Assembly (NCBI GenBank): GCA_964404765.1 | Contig: CAYOLL010000104.1 | Coordinates: 1-21,614, forward strand | Direction of reading: 5' to 3' | Length of the DNA: 21,614 nucleotides | Source of the DNA: CAYOLL01 sp964404765 [NCBI: uncultured Gemmatimonadota bacterium] | GTDB lineage: Bacteria > 4572-55 | Part shown: positions 14,800 to 21,614 of the stretch, in pieces | How positions within the stretch are numbered: position 1 is the stretch's first letter | How the letters are laid out: each line of letters begins with the position of its first letter | The notes under the pieces: model-generated | Told to the model about the DNA's origin: nothing | Databases searched by the model: none | The model's input: only the letters and a program-made list of their open reading frames with translations | Program-made: the position numbers and the translations under genes

Positions 14800-16008
14800 A
14801 TGGCGAATATCAACACAAAGAAGGGCGTTATCGGTATTCTCACCGGCGGCGGCGATGTGCCGGGACTCAATCCGGCCATTCGGGCCGTCACGATTCGGGC
14901 GCTGCGTGAGGGACATCAGGTCATTGGTCTGCGACGCGGCTGGGCCGGTGTTGTGGAGATGCAGCGCGATAAAGAGGCGGATAACAGCGATTGCTTTCAA
15001 GTCTTGACGGAAGAAATCGTCAATAAAGCCGGACGGACCGGCGGAACTTTTTTGCACACTTCACGGACACGACCCAGCCGGGTGCCGTTGGTTAATGTGC
15101 CGGCCCATCTGCGCGAAGCGTATAATCAAAAAACGAATGATTTGACCCCGGAAGTTATCAAAAATCTGGATTGGCTGGGCATTGACTATTTGATTCCTAT
15201 CGGCGGCGACGACACCCTGAGCTATGGTGTCGAGCTCTACAAAGCTGGCTTCAAAGTCATCGCGATTCCCAAAACGATGGACAATGATGTGCCCGGCACG
15301 GATTATTGCATCGGCTTCAGTACCTGCGTCACCCGCACGATTGCGCTGACCAACGCGCTGCGCACCTGCGCCGGCTCGCACGAGCGCTTTCTGGTGCTGG
15401 AAGTTTTTGGCCGTTACGCCGGTTTTACGGCTTTGTTGCCGACGATGGCCGGGGCGGCCCACCGCTGTGTGATTCCTGAGCACAAGTTTGACATGAATCG
15501 TTTAATTGAACTGCTGGTGGATGACCGCAATAAAAACCCCAGCCGATATTCGGTTGTGCTGGTTTCGGAAGGCGCAACCTTTGAAGGTGTGGACACCGTT
15601 TATCAACATGCCGAAAAAGACGATTACGGCCATGCGAAATTGGGCGGTATCGGTGATGTCGTCGCCTCGCAATTAAAAGAGCTGTCACCTAATTTCAACA
15701 ACGGCCGGCGGATCAATGTTGTCAATCAAAAATTAGGTTATCTGGTGCGCTGCGGCGATCCGGATGCGATTGATTCCATTGTGCCGATGGCCTACGGCAA
15801 TCTGGCGCTGGATCTGATCCAGGAAGGCATTCACGGTCGCCTGGTTGTGCTCAAAAACGGTCGCTATGACAATGTGCCGATTGAAGTTATTACCAGCACG
15901 AAAAAGCTGGTCAATGTGAAAGCGCATTACAACACGGATCGTTTACGGCCTAATTATCGCCGCTTTGAGATGAAGCCTCTATTTATTATGACCAGCGAAG
16001 GCGAGTAA
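14800..16008 (+). CDS. pfp: 6-phosphofructokinase, pyrophosphate-dependent type
   Basis: 402 aa from ATG 14800 (GGAG 8 nt upstream; a GTG at 14791 overlaps that SD). It phosphorylates fructose 6-phosphate to fructose 1,6-bisphosphate. Motifs in order: TGGGDVPGLN (15-24), IGGDDTLSYG (134-143), PKTMDNDVPGTD (157-168), GFSTCVTRT (172-180) and EVFGRYAGFTALL. Asp138 and Lys158 occupy the two positions that are Gly in ATP-dependent enzymes (GGDGS, PGTIDND). Asp plus Lys there is the signature of PPi-dependent enzymes, which run reversibly and can replace fructose bisphosphatase. The donor assignment follows from family knowledge and could be wrong for this branch. No other glycolytic gene adjoins it. 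Confidence 0.88.
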   Translation: MANINTKKGVIGILTGGGDVPGLNPAIRAVTIRALREGHQVIGLRRGWAGVVEMQRDKEADNSDCFQVLTEEIVNKAGRTGGTFLHTSRTRPSRVPLVNVPAHLREAYNQKTNDLTPEVIKNLDWLGIDYLIPIGGDDTLSYGVELYKAGFKVIAIPKTMDNDVPGTDYCIGFSTCVTRTIALTNALRTCAGSHERFLVLEVFGRYAGFTALLPTMAGAAHRCVIPEHKFDMNRLIELLVDDRNKNPSRYSVVLVSEGATFEGVDTVYQHAEKDDYGHAKLGGIGDVVASQLKELSPNFNNGRRINVVNQKLGYLVRCGDPDAIDSIVPMAYGNLALDLIQEGIHGRLVVLKNGRYDNVPIEVITSTKKLVNVKAHYNTDRLRPNYRRFEMKPLFIMTSEGE

Positions 16009-16076
16009 ACCTGAAAAACTCATAACACGTCTCAAAGGTATACAAGCGCCGGGTTTTACGAAGTGAGTTATACTGA

Positions 16077-16213
16077 TTAAGGGTTAGAAATTGCATTTCA
16101 ATTCGATGTCATGCCGGAATGCTTCTATCCGGCATCTTGCTTACCTGTAAGAAGATTCCGGCTAAAAACGTGCCGGAATGACACTTTGTACAATTGCAAC
16201 TTCTAACCCTTAA
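16077..16213. mobile_element. MITE-like element with terminal inverted repeats, family E
   Basis: The ends TTAAGGGTTAGAAATTGCA (16077-16095) and its inverse at 16195-16213 match at 18 of 19 positions. Inside lie two hairpins: ATGCCGGA/TCCGGCAT (16111-16118 with 16128-16135) and ATTCCGGC/GCCGGAAT (16155-16162 with 16172-16179). TGTCAT.CCGG is shared by both halves. It is 137 bp, has no coding capacity and its ends start with TTAA, consistent with a non-autonomous element. It stops 12 nt before the GGAGG of the next gene. Confidence 0.8.
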
Positions 16214-16238
16214 CGAGAATACGATGGAGGAATTGAAC

Positions 16239-16886
16239 ATGGAAAAGTGCGCCCTGTCCGGTTGGACTAAAGATGAATTGGAAGATACTTTCGGCTTAAA
16301 GCAAGTAGAAAGCGATGATATCCTGACGGATTGGCTGCATCGCGCCCAATCAGAAGCCCTGGGCGAACCGGAAAATGTGCTGTTGCCGTATTTACGCAAA
16401 TCATTGGTGGCAAGGGCGGATGACTGGAACGAGGTCGAACTCAGCGAATACTTTATCGGCCCGATTCTATCTTTGATCAACTTTAATACGAACGAATTCA
16501 GCATTTTCTCGGAACGGGAACTGTCGGGCACGGTGGGTGAGTATGAGTTTAGCGGTGCGCCGGACGCCATGATCGCCAAAGGCCGCCGTCGGCCCAAGCT
16601 GCCTTATTTTTGTTTCCATGAATACAAGAAAGAAAACGAACCGCGGGGTGATCCGGCCGCGCAGGTATTAGCGGCCATGCTGGTAGCTCAAGAATTGAAT
16701 CAACATCGCCATCCGGTTTATGGGATGGTAGTGGCCGGTAAGATTTGGTATTTTATGACGCTGAAGGAAAAGGATTATTGTATCAGTCTGCCGTACACGG
16801 CGGTTCTGGAGGATCATTTGATTATGATAGTGAAGATTCTGAAGGCGTTGAAAGAGATCGTCCGCGAACTGGTGAAGCAAGATTGA
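16239..16886 (+). CDS. PD-(D/E)XK nuclease-like protein of unknown role
   Basis: 215 aa from ATG 16239, set by GGAGG 8 nt upstream; earlier in-frame starts at 16194 and 16224 lie within or against the MITE. An N-terminal block (SGWTKDELEDTFGLKQ) and WNEVELSEYFIGPILSLINF precede the nuclease-like core: GAPDAMIA with Asp109, a strand PYFCFHEYKKE with Glu128 and Lys130, and Gln142 in AAQVLAAM. This is the PD-(D/E)XK order with complete active-site residues. I recall many Bacteroidetes and related genomes carrying close relatives (FIxPLLxLVNF, PYFxxHEYKKE) as dispersed single genes annotated hypothetical. Whether it cleaves DNA, and why it is kept, is unknown. No methylase or partner gene is near. 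Confidence 0.8.
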   Translation: MEKCALSGWTKDELEDTFGLKQVESDDILTDWLHRAQSEALGEPENVLLPYLRKSLVARADDWNEVELSEYFIGPILSLINFNTNEFSIFSERELSGTVGEYEFSGAPDAMIAKGRRRPKLPYFCFHEYKKENEPRGDPAAQVLAAMLVAQELNQHRHPVYGMVVAGKIWYFMTLKEKDYCISLPYTAVLEDHLIMIVKILKALKEIVRELVKQD

Positions 16887-16992
16887 CACAAGACGATTAT
16901 AAAATTACGCCGTCGTCTCCGAACTTGAAACTTGTAGCTTTCGGTTTACCGCGCCATGCTTTGATGGTTTTGTGACTAAAAAGGGAGAACGT

Positions 16993-18132
16993 ATGCATGA
17001 TTTGCAAGACAGCAAAATTTTGATTGTGGACGATCAGGCCGCCAATCTCAAGGTTCTGACCACATTTTTAAAGGATTTTGGCGCTTCTATTCTGGTTGCG
17101 TTGAATGGCGACCAGGCTATCCGTTACGCGGAAACAACAGAGCCGGATATTATCCTGTTGGACGTGATGATGCCCGGTATTGACGGTTTCGAGACCTGCC
17201 GCCGTCTCAAGGCCAATCCGGCCACCCGTGAAATTCCGGTTATCTTCATGTCGGCCCTGACCGATCCGTTTGACAAAGTCAATGGCTTTGCTGTCGGCGC
17301 GGTTGACTACATTTCTAAGCCGCTCAACCACTCCGAAGTCATGGCCCGGGTCAAAACCCATCTGACAATTCGGCGGCAAAAAGCGGAGTTGACGCATAAA
17401 AACAACCAGCTAAATCAGGTGAATGCCAGCAAAGACCGCTTTTTTTCAATCATCGCCCATGATTTAAAAAACCCTTTTGCCAGCCTGATGATCTTATCGG
17501 AGCTGCTTCTGGAAACCGGGACTGACGCTAACGACGAGCACAAGGGTTTGCTGAAGGATTTAAAAAAAGTGGTCACCCGCGCCCATAATTTATTGGAAAA
17601 TTTGCTGAGTTGGGCTATCCTGCAAAAGGGCACGATGAAATACCAGCCGGCTGTTTTTGACATCCTGGAGATAGCCACCGAGGCCATCGAATTGGTAAGC
17701 GAGAGCGCCCGCCAAAAAAACATCGTCATGGTGAATGAGATTCCGGCCCATACGCTGGTTACGGCGGACTTTGATATGGCCAAAACCGTGTTGCGCAATT
17801 TAGTCACCAACGCCGTTAAATATACGGCCACCGGCGGCCGGGTAACCCTGACAAGCCGCGGCAGCGGAACCTATACAGAAGTAGCCGTAACCGACAATGG
17901 CGTTGGCATTTCGGAAAAGGGATTGGCCGCTGTTTTTAATATTGACCAAAAGTATCAAACACCCGGTACAGCCAAGGAGCAGGGCACGGGATTGGGGCTT
18001 GTATTGTGCAAGGAGCTGGTGGAAAAAAACGGTGGTAAGATTTGGGTGGAAAGCGAGCAGGGGAAAGGCTCAACCTTCTTTTTTACGCTGCTTAAACCAA
18101 CATCTGTAACGGAAAATTCCGCATCGGTTTAG
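16993..18132 (+). CDS. Response-regulator/histidine-kinase hybrid (REC-HisKA-HATPase)
   Basis: 379 aa, soluble. Start ATG 16993 has GGGAG 5 nt upstream; a GTG at 16972 would add seven residues. The N-terminal receiver (about 7-125) has D13, D14, phospho-acceptor D57 (LLDVMMPGIDG), S87 and K109. A coiled linker leads to HisKA (about 140-210) with His156 in FSIIAHDLKNPF, and then to the ATPase domain: N-box NLVTNAVKY (N273), DNGVG (301-305) and GTGLGL (331-336). All phosphotransfer residues are present. It has no membrane helix or other sensor, so input must come by phosphorylation of its own receiver or by protein contact. It converges with the kinase-fold/phosphoesterase gene, the stops being 6 nt apart, and may serve the REC-PATAN regulator at 20599-21477. 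Confidence 0.93.
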   Translation: MHDLQDSKILIVDDQAANLKVLTTFLKDFGASILVALNGDQAIRYAETTEPDIILLDVMMPGIDGFETCRRLKANPATREIPVIFMSALTDPFDKVNGFAVGAVDYISKPLNHSEVMARVKTHLTIRRQKAELTHKNNQLNQVNASKDRFFSIIAHDLKNPFASLMILSELLLETGTDANDEHKGLLKDLKKVVTRAHNLLENLLSWAILQKGTMKYQPAVFDILEIATEAIELVSESARQKNIVMVNEIPAHTLVTADFDMAKTVLRNLVTNAVKYTATGGRVTLTSRGSGTYTEVAVTDNGVGISEKGLAAVFNIDQKYQTPGTAKEQGTGLGLVLCKELVEKNGGKIWVESEQGKGSTFFFTLLKPTSVTENSASV

Positions 18133-18138
18133 CCGCGC

Positions 18139-19713
18139 CTATCGTCCGGCTTCCAGGCGGCTGGCCAGGATGTCCGGCAAGCCGGTGGCCAGGAGCGCTT
18201 TCATTGTTTTAGCAATCGGATAATCCACCCGCTGAAAAATAACCCGGTTGCTGGGCACATCCCAGATGGCAAAGGCCGCCCGCGGGTCGCCGTCACGCGG
18301 CTGGCCAGCCGATCCGGGGTTTATGAGCGCATACTGTTTTGGCTCAAAAAGCGGCAATTCTGCCGGCAGATATTTTTTATATTCAGGATCTTCGTTTGTA
18401 GGACTTTCGCTCATTTGATAGACAAACTGAATATGGTTATGGCCATGAAAAACAATTTGATAGCCTTTTTGCTTCATCAACTCAAGGTTTGATTTGTACG
18501 TCATTTCATAGACATAGCCGTAAAACTTATGCGGGTCCTGTGGTGAGCCATGAACCAGCATCCAGTTTTCAAAAACATGCTCCAATGGTAAAGTCCGCAA
18601 CCAGTCGCACTCCGCCTGATTCAATACATTCCAAGTCCACTCATCCGATAGCTTTGCGTGACGGTTACTGCCATCTTCATGAACACGTGTGCCAATCGTC
18701 TCATCGTGATTGCCTCGTACGGCCATAAGGTTGGGCAAATTAGCGATTCGCTCAATGCATTCTTTGGGAAAAGGGCCATAGCCAACCGCGTCACCCAGAA
18801 AGATATACCCGTCTACATCCAATTCTTTGGCTTTTTGCAGGACTCTCTCCAACGCCGGCAGATTGGCATGGACATCCGAGAACAAACAGTAGCGTGTAGG
18901 TTTGACCGGCAATTTCGCTGTTGTGTTTTGGGGTGTCCGTAACCCGGCAATTAAATTATCACGCTGCTCATAGTATGCCGCAACCAGAAAGTAGTCCCCC
19001 ACAGCCTGTACAAACACATCCAGCTCATAACGGGATTTTAAACGATGAGCCAAAGCCGACGCCAGATGATCACCAAAATCCCGCCATTGCTCTAATCCGA
19101 TCTGCGGTTCCTGCGGAATACGGTGCGCCAGCGCCTCGCCAATATCTTTTAACTCGCCCGGTTGATAAACCTCATCATCCAAATAGTATAGTTGTGCAGA
19201 TCCATCTTCATAGCCAAAGTTGGATGGATTAATATCGAGCATGATATGATGCGCCTGCACAATTTCCAGACCCACATCCAGCATTTTGGTCCACCAATTA
19301 ACCTTGTCCTCCCATTGCGTTAGTTCACGCAACGTTATCAGGCGTGGCGTGGCGGTACACGGCCAGTAGAGTTGGTCATAGAAAAGAGTAAACCAGACTT
19401 TTTGAGGATGCCAAACGGTTAATTTTTGCGTCAGTTGAAAAGATTGGTCGAGGGCGGCATGAACAACTTCAAAATCAGAAGCAGAATGGTTGGCATGGGT
19501 TTTGAAGATCCAGTTTTGACTGCACAAAAGTCGCAAAGTGGTCTTAGCGGAGCCGTCTGTAGCGCCGACCACGCCTGTCTTGTACTGCCAGTCTTCAGCA
19601 GTTGGGCTGATGAGGGCATCGTAAATCTGCGGGACGTCCAGTCCCCCGCCGATACCAACGATGTGGATATCGGCGGAGGATTTTGGAATCGGAAAAGTTG
19701 GCACAACCTTCAT
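18139..19713 (-). CDS. Kinase-fold domain fused to a metallophosphoesterase
   Basis: 524 aa, cytoplasmic, two domains. C-terminal (about 272-505): a Metallophos_2 phosphoesterase of the YfcE/PP-like kind, with SDVH (D280, H282), GDAVGYGPFP (D308), GNHD (334-337), VHGSP (H388) and GHNH (424-427). All metal ligands are present. N-terminal (about 40-250): I see features of a protein-kinase-like fold. These are Lys71 in NWIFKT, a catalytic-loop-like HHIMLDINPSNF with Asp160 and Asn165, and LYYLDDE with Asp179 at the usual DFG distance. The glycine-rich loop is not clear, so activity is uncertain, and the closest relatives could be RIO, LPS-kinase or aminoglycoside-kinase folds. The ATG overlaps the stop of the Roadblock gene upstream (ATGA), so the two are translationally coupled. 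A matched kinase/phosphatase pair on one substrate would be one reading; it is inference. Confidence 0.85.
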   Translation of the reverse strand: MKVVPTFPIPKSSADIHIVGIGGGLDVPQIYDALISPTAEDWQYKTGVVGATDGSAKTTLRLLCSQNWIFKTHANHSASDFEVVHAALDQSFQLTQKLTVWHPQKVWFTLFYDQLYWPCTATPRLITLRELTQWEDKVNWWTKMLDVGLEIVQAHHIMLDINPSNFGYEDGSAQLYYLDDEVYQPGELKDIGEALAHRIPQEPQIGLEQWRDFGDHLASALAHRLKSRYELDVFVQAVGDYFLVAAYYEQRDNLIAGLRTPQNTTAKLPVKPTRYCLFSDVHANLPALERVLQKAKELDVDGYIFLGDAVGYGPFPKECIERIANLPNLMAVRGNHDETIGTRVHEDGSNRHAKLSDEWTWNVLNQAECDWLRTLPLEHVFENWMLVHGSPQDPHKFYGYVYEMTYKSNLELMKQKGYQIVFHGHNHIQFVYQMSESPTNEDPEYKKYLPAELPLFEPKQYALINPGSAGQPRDGDPRAAFAIWDVPSNRVIFQRVDYPIAKTMKALLATGLPDILASRLEAGR

Positions 19714-20114
19714 TTAACCACTTTTTTAAAATCATCGAGTGATTGACGCACGGCTGACCAGCCCATGCCCAGGTTGGTAGTCTTCTTGGTAATCAAGACC
19801 AGCAAGGCATCCGTGCCGGGAATAATCTTCATAAAGTGATACGTCATTTTGGTCGTCACTTGAATTTCTTCAAATGTGTGTACCGGCTCCGTGCCGCGTT
19901 GCTTGGCAACCATTTGCTCCACACGCGAAACGGTTTTGCCGCGGAACATATCGACAGCCGCGGCGGCAACGGCATCCAAATAGGCCTGGGTAAAATAGGA
20001 GACCGTATTGTGAATGCCTAACAACATGCCCGTGTTCAAGTCAACAACGCCACAGGCTAATCCGTCCTGGACATCGTCTGAAACTTTTCTGCAAACTTCA
20101 TTGATGTTTGCCAT
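19710..20114 (-). CDS. Roadblock/LC7-like protein (first of pair by position)
   Basis: 134 aa. Start ATG 20114 has GGAGG 8 nt upstream. The pattern of an N-terminal helix (MANINEVCRKVSDDV), strand ACGVVDLNTGMLLGIHN, long helix AYLDAVAAAAVDMFRGKTV, strands TTKMTYHFMKIIPGTDALLVLIT and final helix matches the Roadblock/LC7 alpha-beta fold. Such proteins usually dimerise and bind small Ras-like GTPases (as MglB does MglA) or serve as scaffolds. The gene stop overlaps the start of the kinase-fold/phosphoesterase gene (ATGA), so both proteins are probably made in proportion and may bind each other. No GTPase gene is in the window. Confidence 0.75.
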   Translation of the reverse strand: MANINEVCRKVSDDVQDGLACGVVDLNTGMLLGIHNTVSYFTQAYLDAVAAAAVDMFRGKTVSRVEQMVAKQRGTEPVHTFEEIQVTTKMTYHFMKIIPGTDALLVLITKKTTNLGMGWSAVRQSLDDFKKVVK

Positions 20115-20184
20115 TTTTGAATCCTCCAGTGTAAGTGAAATTTAGCGTGAATGATGGTGAAACGTGGTGCAAATTAAACTAATT

Positions 20185-20550
20185 CTATAAGTTTTCTGCA
20201 AGACGCTGTGTCAACTGTTTAACCTCATTAAAAACCGGCCCCAACATGGCATTTGCATTGGCCAGAGTTATTAAAATCAGTTGCGCATCAATAAAAGTAA
20301 AGAAAATAAAACCATTTTTGCCTTTGATAAAAGCATGTTCCATGTCCCCCCGGCCAAGCTCTTCGGCAGTGGACTGCCCTACCCGAAAAAGGGACAAGCT
20401 CATGGAAACAACATGTCCGGCGTCCAAATCAGCCGGCAAGGCGTATGTTAAAACAACACCTTCTTTTTCAACAATGGCAATACCTTCGATGGCGGTGGAC
20501 TCTTCCATCGTTTTTTGAATAATCAAATCCATTTTTTGCGTTTGCGACAT
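20185..20550 (-). CDS. Roadblock/LC7 domain protein
   Basis: 121 aa. I start at ATG 20550 (AAAGGA upstream); the frame extends to 20586 without a good SD. The sequence is a clear Roadblock/LC7 domain: helix KMDLIIQKTMEESTAIEG, strand IAIVEKEGVVLTYALPA, helix DAGHVVSMSLSLFRVG, AEELGRGDMEHAFIKGKNGF, strand FIFFTFIDAQLILITLAN and a C-terminal helix. It is expected to form homo- or heterodimers and act with a Ras-like GTPase or as a scaffold. It sits between the REC-PATAN gene (48 nt) and the second Roadblock gene (70 nt) in one direction, so a heterodimer with that neighbour is plausible. Confidence 0.88.
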   Translation of the reverse strand: MSQTQKMDLIIQKTMEESTAIEGIAIVEKEGVVLTYALPADLDAGHVVSMSLSLFRVGQSTAEELGRGDMEHAFIKGKNGFIFFTFIDAQLILITLANANAMLGPVFNEVKQLTQRLAENL

Positions 20551-20598
20551 TATTAAAAAATCCTTTCTAAACCTTTTGATAGCCACAACTTGCTTTTG

Positions 20599-21477
20599 CT
20601 ATGTACTTATTTTTCTTCTGACCAGGGTCAGATTTTGGGTAACGCGAACGTCAGCGGGTTTTAGTTTTAAAGCTTTTTCCCAAAAATTAATGGCAACGGC
20701 GTAGTCGTTACTATAAAAAGCTTGCAACCCTTCTTCGAACAACTCATAATAGTCTTGGGGGCTATTTTCTTTCGCGCTGCCGCTATCTGTAACCTTAGGC
20801 GTGTTTTCCGATGCGCCTTTGATAGCTGCTTCCCCACCCCCGCTTACCCGAAACTTTTTCTGCTCCAAAACAAAACTTCCATCAGTCCATTGCAGCAATA
20901 AATCCAGAGAATCTTCCTGAGAATAGTCACCGAACTGCGCATTAATAACAGCGCCTCTTTCAATATAAAAAACACCTTCTTCGTCAACGCGCTGAACACG
21001 CAGCGTTCCCGTAAAAGTATTTTCTTCACAGGACTGCAAAATGTTGAACAAGGGGAAATCTTCTAACTCGCCCCGATCCAAAAAAGCCGACATCTGGCTT
21101 TGTTGCGCCAACCGCAGCAGCGACTCGATTTTAGCGCCCAGGGCCGAAAGGTTATACGGCTTGGGCAGAAAGTCAATCGCGCCTAATTTTAAGACTTCAT
21201 CAGCCATTTCTTCGCTAAAAGATGCGGTCATGAAAAGAAAGGGCACCGGCTTAAACTGCCGCATTTTTATGACTTTTTTAAAAAAAGAAACGCCGTCCAT
21301 TTCCGGCATCATCACATCGGAAATAATCAAGTCCGGCGTAAATGTTTTAAGCGCTTCTAAAGCAATAATAGGATTACTACAAACAGTAACCCGATAGCTC
21401 TTTCGTTCAAGAGCTGTTTTTACCAGATGCTGCAATTCAGCATCATCTTCCACAAACAAAATATTATATTGGCTCAT
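20599..21477 (-). CDS. Response regulator with PATAN (DUF4388) output and TPR tail
   Basis: 292 aa. Receiver domain about 1-122 with D11, D12, phospho-acceptor D54 (ISDVMMPEMDG), T84 (MTAS) and K106 (PKPYN). Then a PATAN/DUF4388 domain (about 132-206: LEDFPLFNILQSCEEN, GTLRV, VFYIERGAVINAQFGD, LLLQWTDGSFVLEQ). After a polar, probably disordered linker (about 210-240) comes one TPR-like pair (FEEGLQAFYSNDYAVAINFW). No DNA-binding domain is present, so output should be protein interaction, as with the PATAN regulators of cyanobacterial phototaxis. It is the first gene of the Roadblock operon and has a promoter-like sequence 70 nt upstream. The Shine-Dalgarno sequence is weak. The histidine kinase at 16993-18132 is a candidate partner. 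Confidence 0.92.
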   Translation of the reverse strand: MSQYNILFVEDDAELQHLVKTALERKSYRVTVCSNPIIALEALKTFTPDLIISDVMMPEMDGVSFFKKVIKMRQFKPVPFLFMTASFSEEMADEVLKLGAIDFLPKPYNLSALGAKIESLLRLAQQSQMSAFLDRGELEDFPLFNILQSCEENTFTGTLRVQRVDEEGVFYIERGAVINAQFGDYSQEDSLDLLLQWTDGSFVLEQKKFRVSGGGEAAIKGASENTPKVTDSGSAKENSPQDYYELFEEGLQAFYSNDYAVAINFWEKALKLKPADVRVTQNLTLVRRKIST

Positions 21478-21546
21478 AATTGACAGCTCAGCATAGTTTT
21501 CACAACTTTTTTTTGAAAATTAAAAATTTAGCGATAGTTAAGTTTA

Positions 21547-21575
21547 AATATAACAGTACACAATACCTTCGCCAA
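21547..21575 (-). promoter_or_regulatory. Sigma-70-like promoter of the REC-PATAN/Roadblock operon
   Basis: Minus strand: TTGGCG (21570-21575), 17-nt spacer, TATATT (21547-21552), 70 nt above ATG 21477. The -10 is identical to that proposed for pdhA. Confidence 0.5.
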
Positions 21576-21614
21576 ATTTCATGTAACATTTCGAGTCATC
21601 TGTTGTAGAAGCTA

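Noticed and set aside
16109-16597. 162-codon minus-strand open frame
   Set aside because: It runs through the MITE and antisense to the PD-(D/E)XK gene; Ser-rich shadow composition.

Overview
The window reads as a chromosomal segment of a Gram-negative bacterium, most likely from the FCB superphylum (Calditrichota / KSB1-like or a relative). The clues are a PorV/PorQ-type outer-membrane barrel fused to TPRs, two lipoproteins, PATAN (DUF4388) signalling proteins, Roadblock/LC7 proteins and a pyrophosphate-type phosphofructokinase. No rRNA, tRNA, CRISPR array, transposase or phage gene is visible. The taxonomic placement is an inference from protein style and has not been tested by a search.

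Layout. 58-2843 (minus strand): a small lipoprotein, a membrane-anchored metallophosphoesterase and a stand-alone pyruvate dehydrogenase E1 alpha with a near-consensus promoter. 3068-6017 (minus): a tight operon of a PATAN-TPR protein, CheR and CheD, with its own promoter (6123-6151) and terminator (3003-3044). 6494-7885 (minus): a membrane class III adenylate cyclase, divergent from 8090-10024 (plus), the PorV-like barrel-TPR protein. 10081-10431 (minus): a divergent ClpS-like adaptor. 10767-13851 (plus): a lipoprotein, an SLC1/DAACS-type symporter and a cyclic-nucleotide-binding protein. 13897-14640 (plus): an unrecognised gene framed by a perfect 36-nt duplication of the 3' end of the preceding gene. 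14800-18132 (plus): PPi-type phosphofructokinase, a PD-(D/E)XK nuclease-like protein behind a MITE-like element, and a REC-HisKA-HATPase kinase. 18139-21477 (minus): an apparent signalling operon of REC-PATAN response regulator, two Roadblock-type proteins and a kinase-fold/metallophosphoesterase fusion.

How the genes fit together. Much of the window is signal transduction: chemoreceptor modification (CheR/CheD), cAMP production and a cAMP-type binding protein, a sensor-less histidine kinase, and PATAN and Roadblock proteins, which in other bacteria work with Ras-like GTPases and polarity or motility control. No CheA, CheB, receptor or MglA-type GTPase is encoded here, so the partners must lie elsewhere. 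The intergenic regions are unusually rich in foldback repeats (at least four families). The most unusual items are the kinase-fold/phosphoesterase fusion translationally coupled to a Roadblock gene, and the gene inserted at the 3' end of the CNBD gene.
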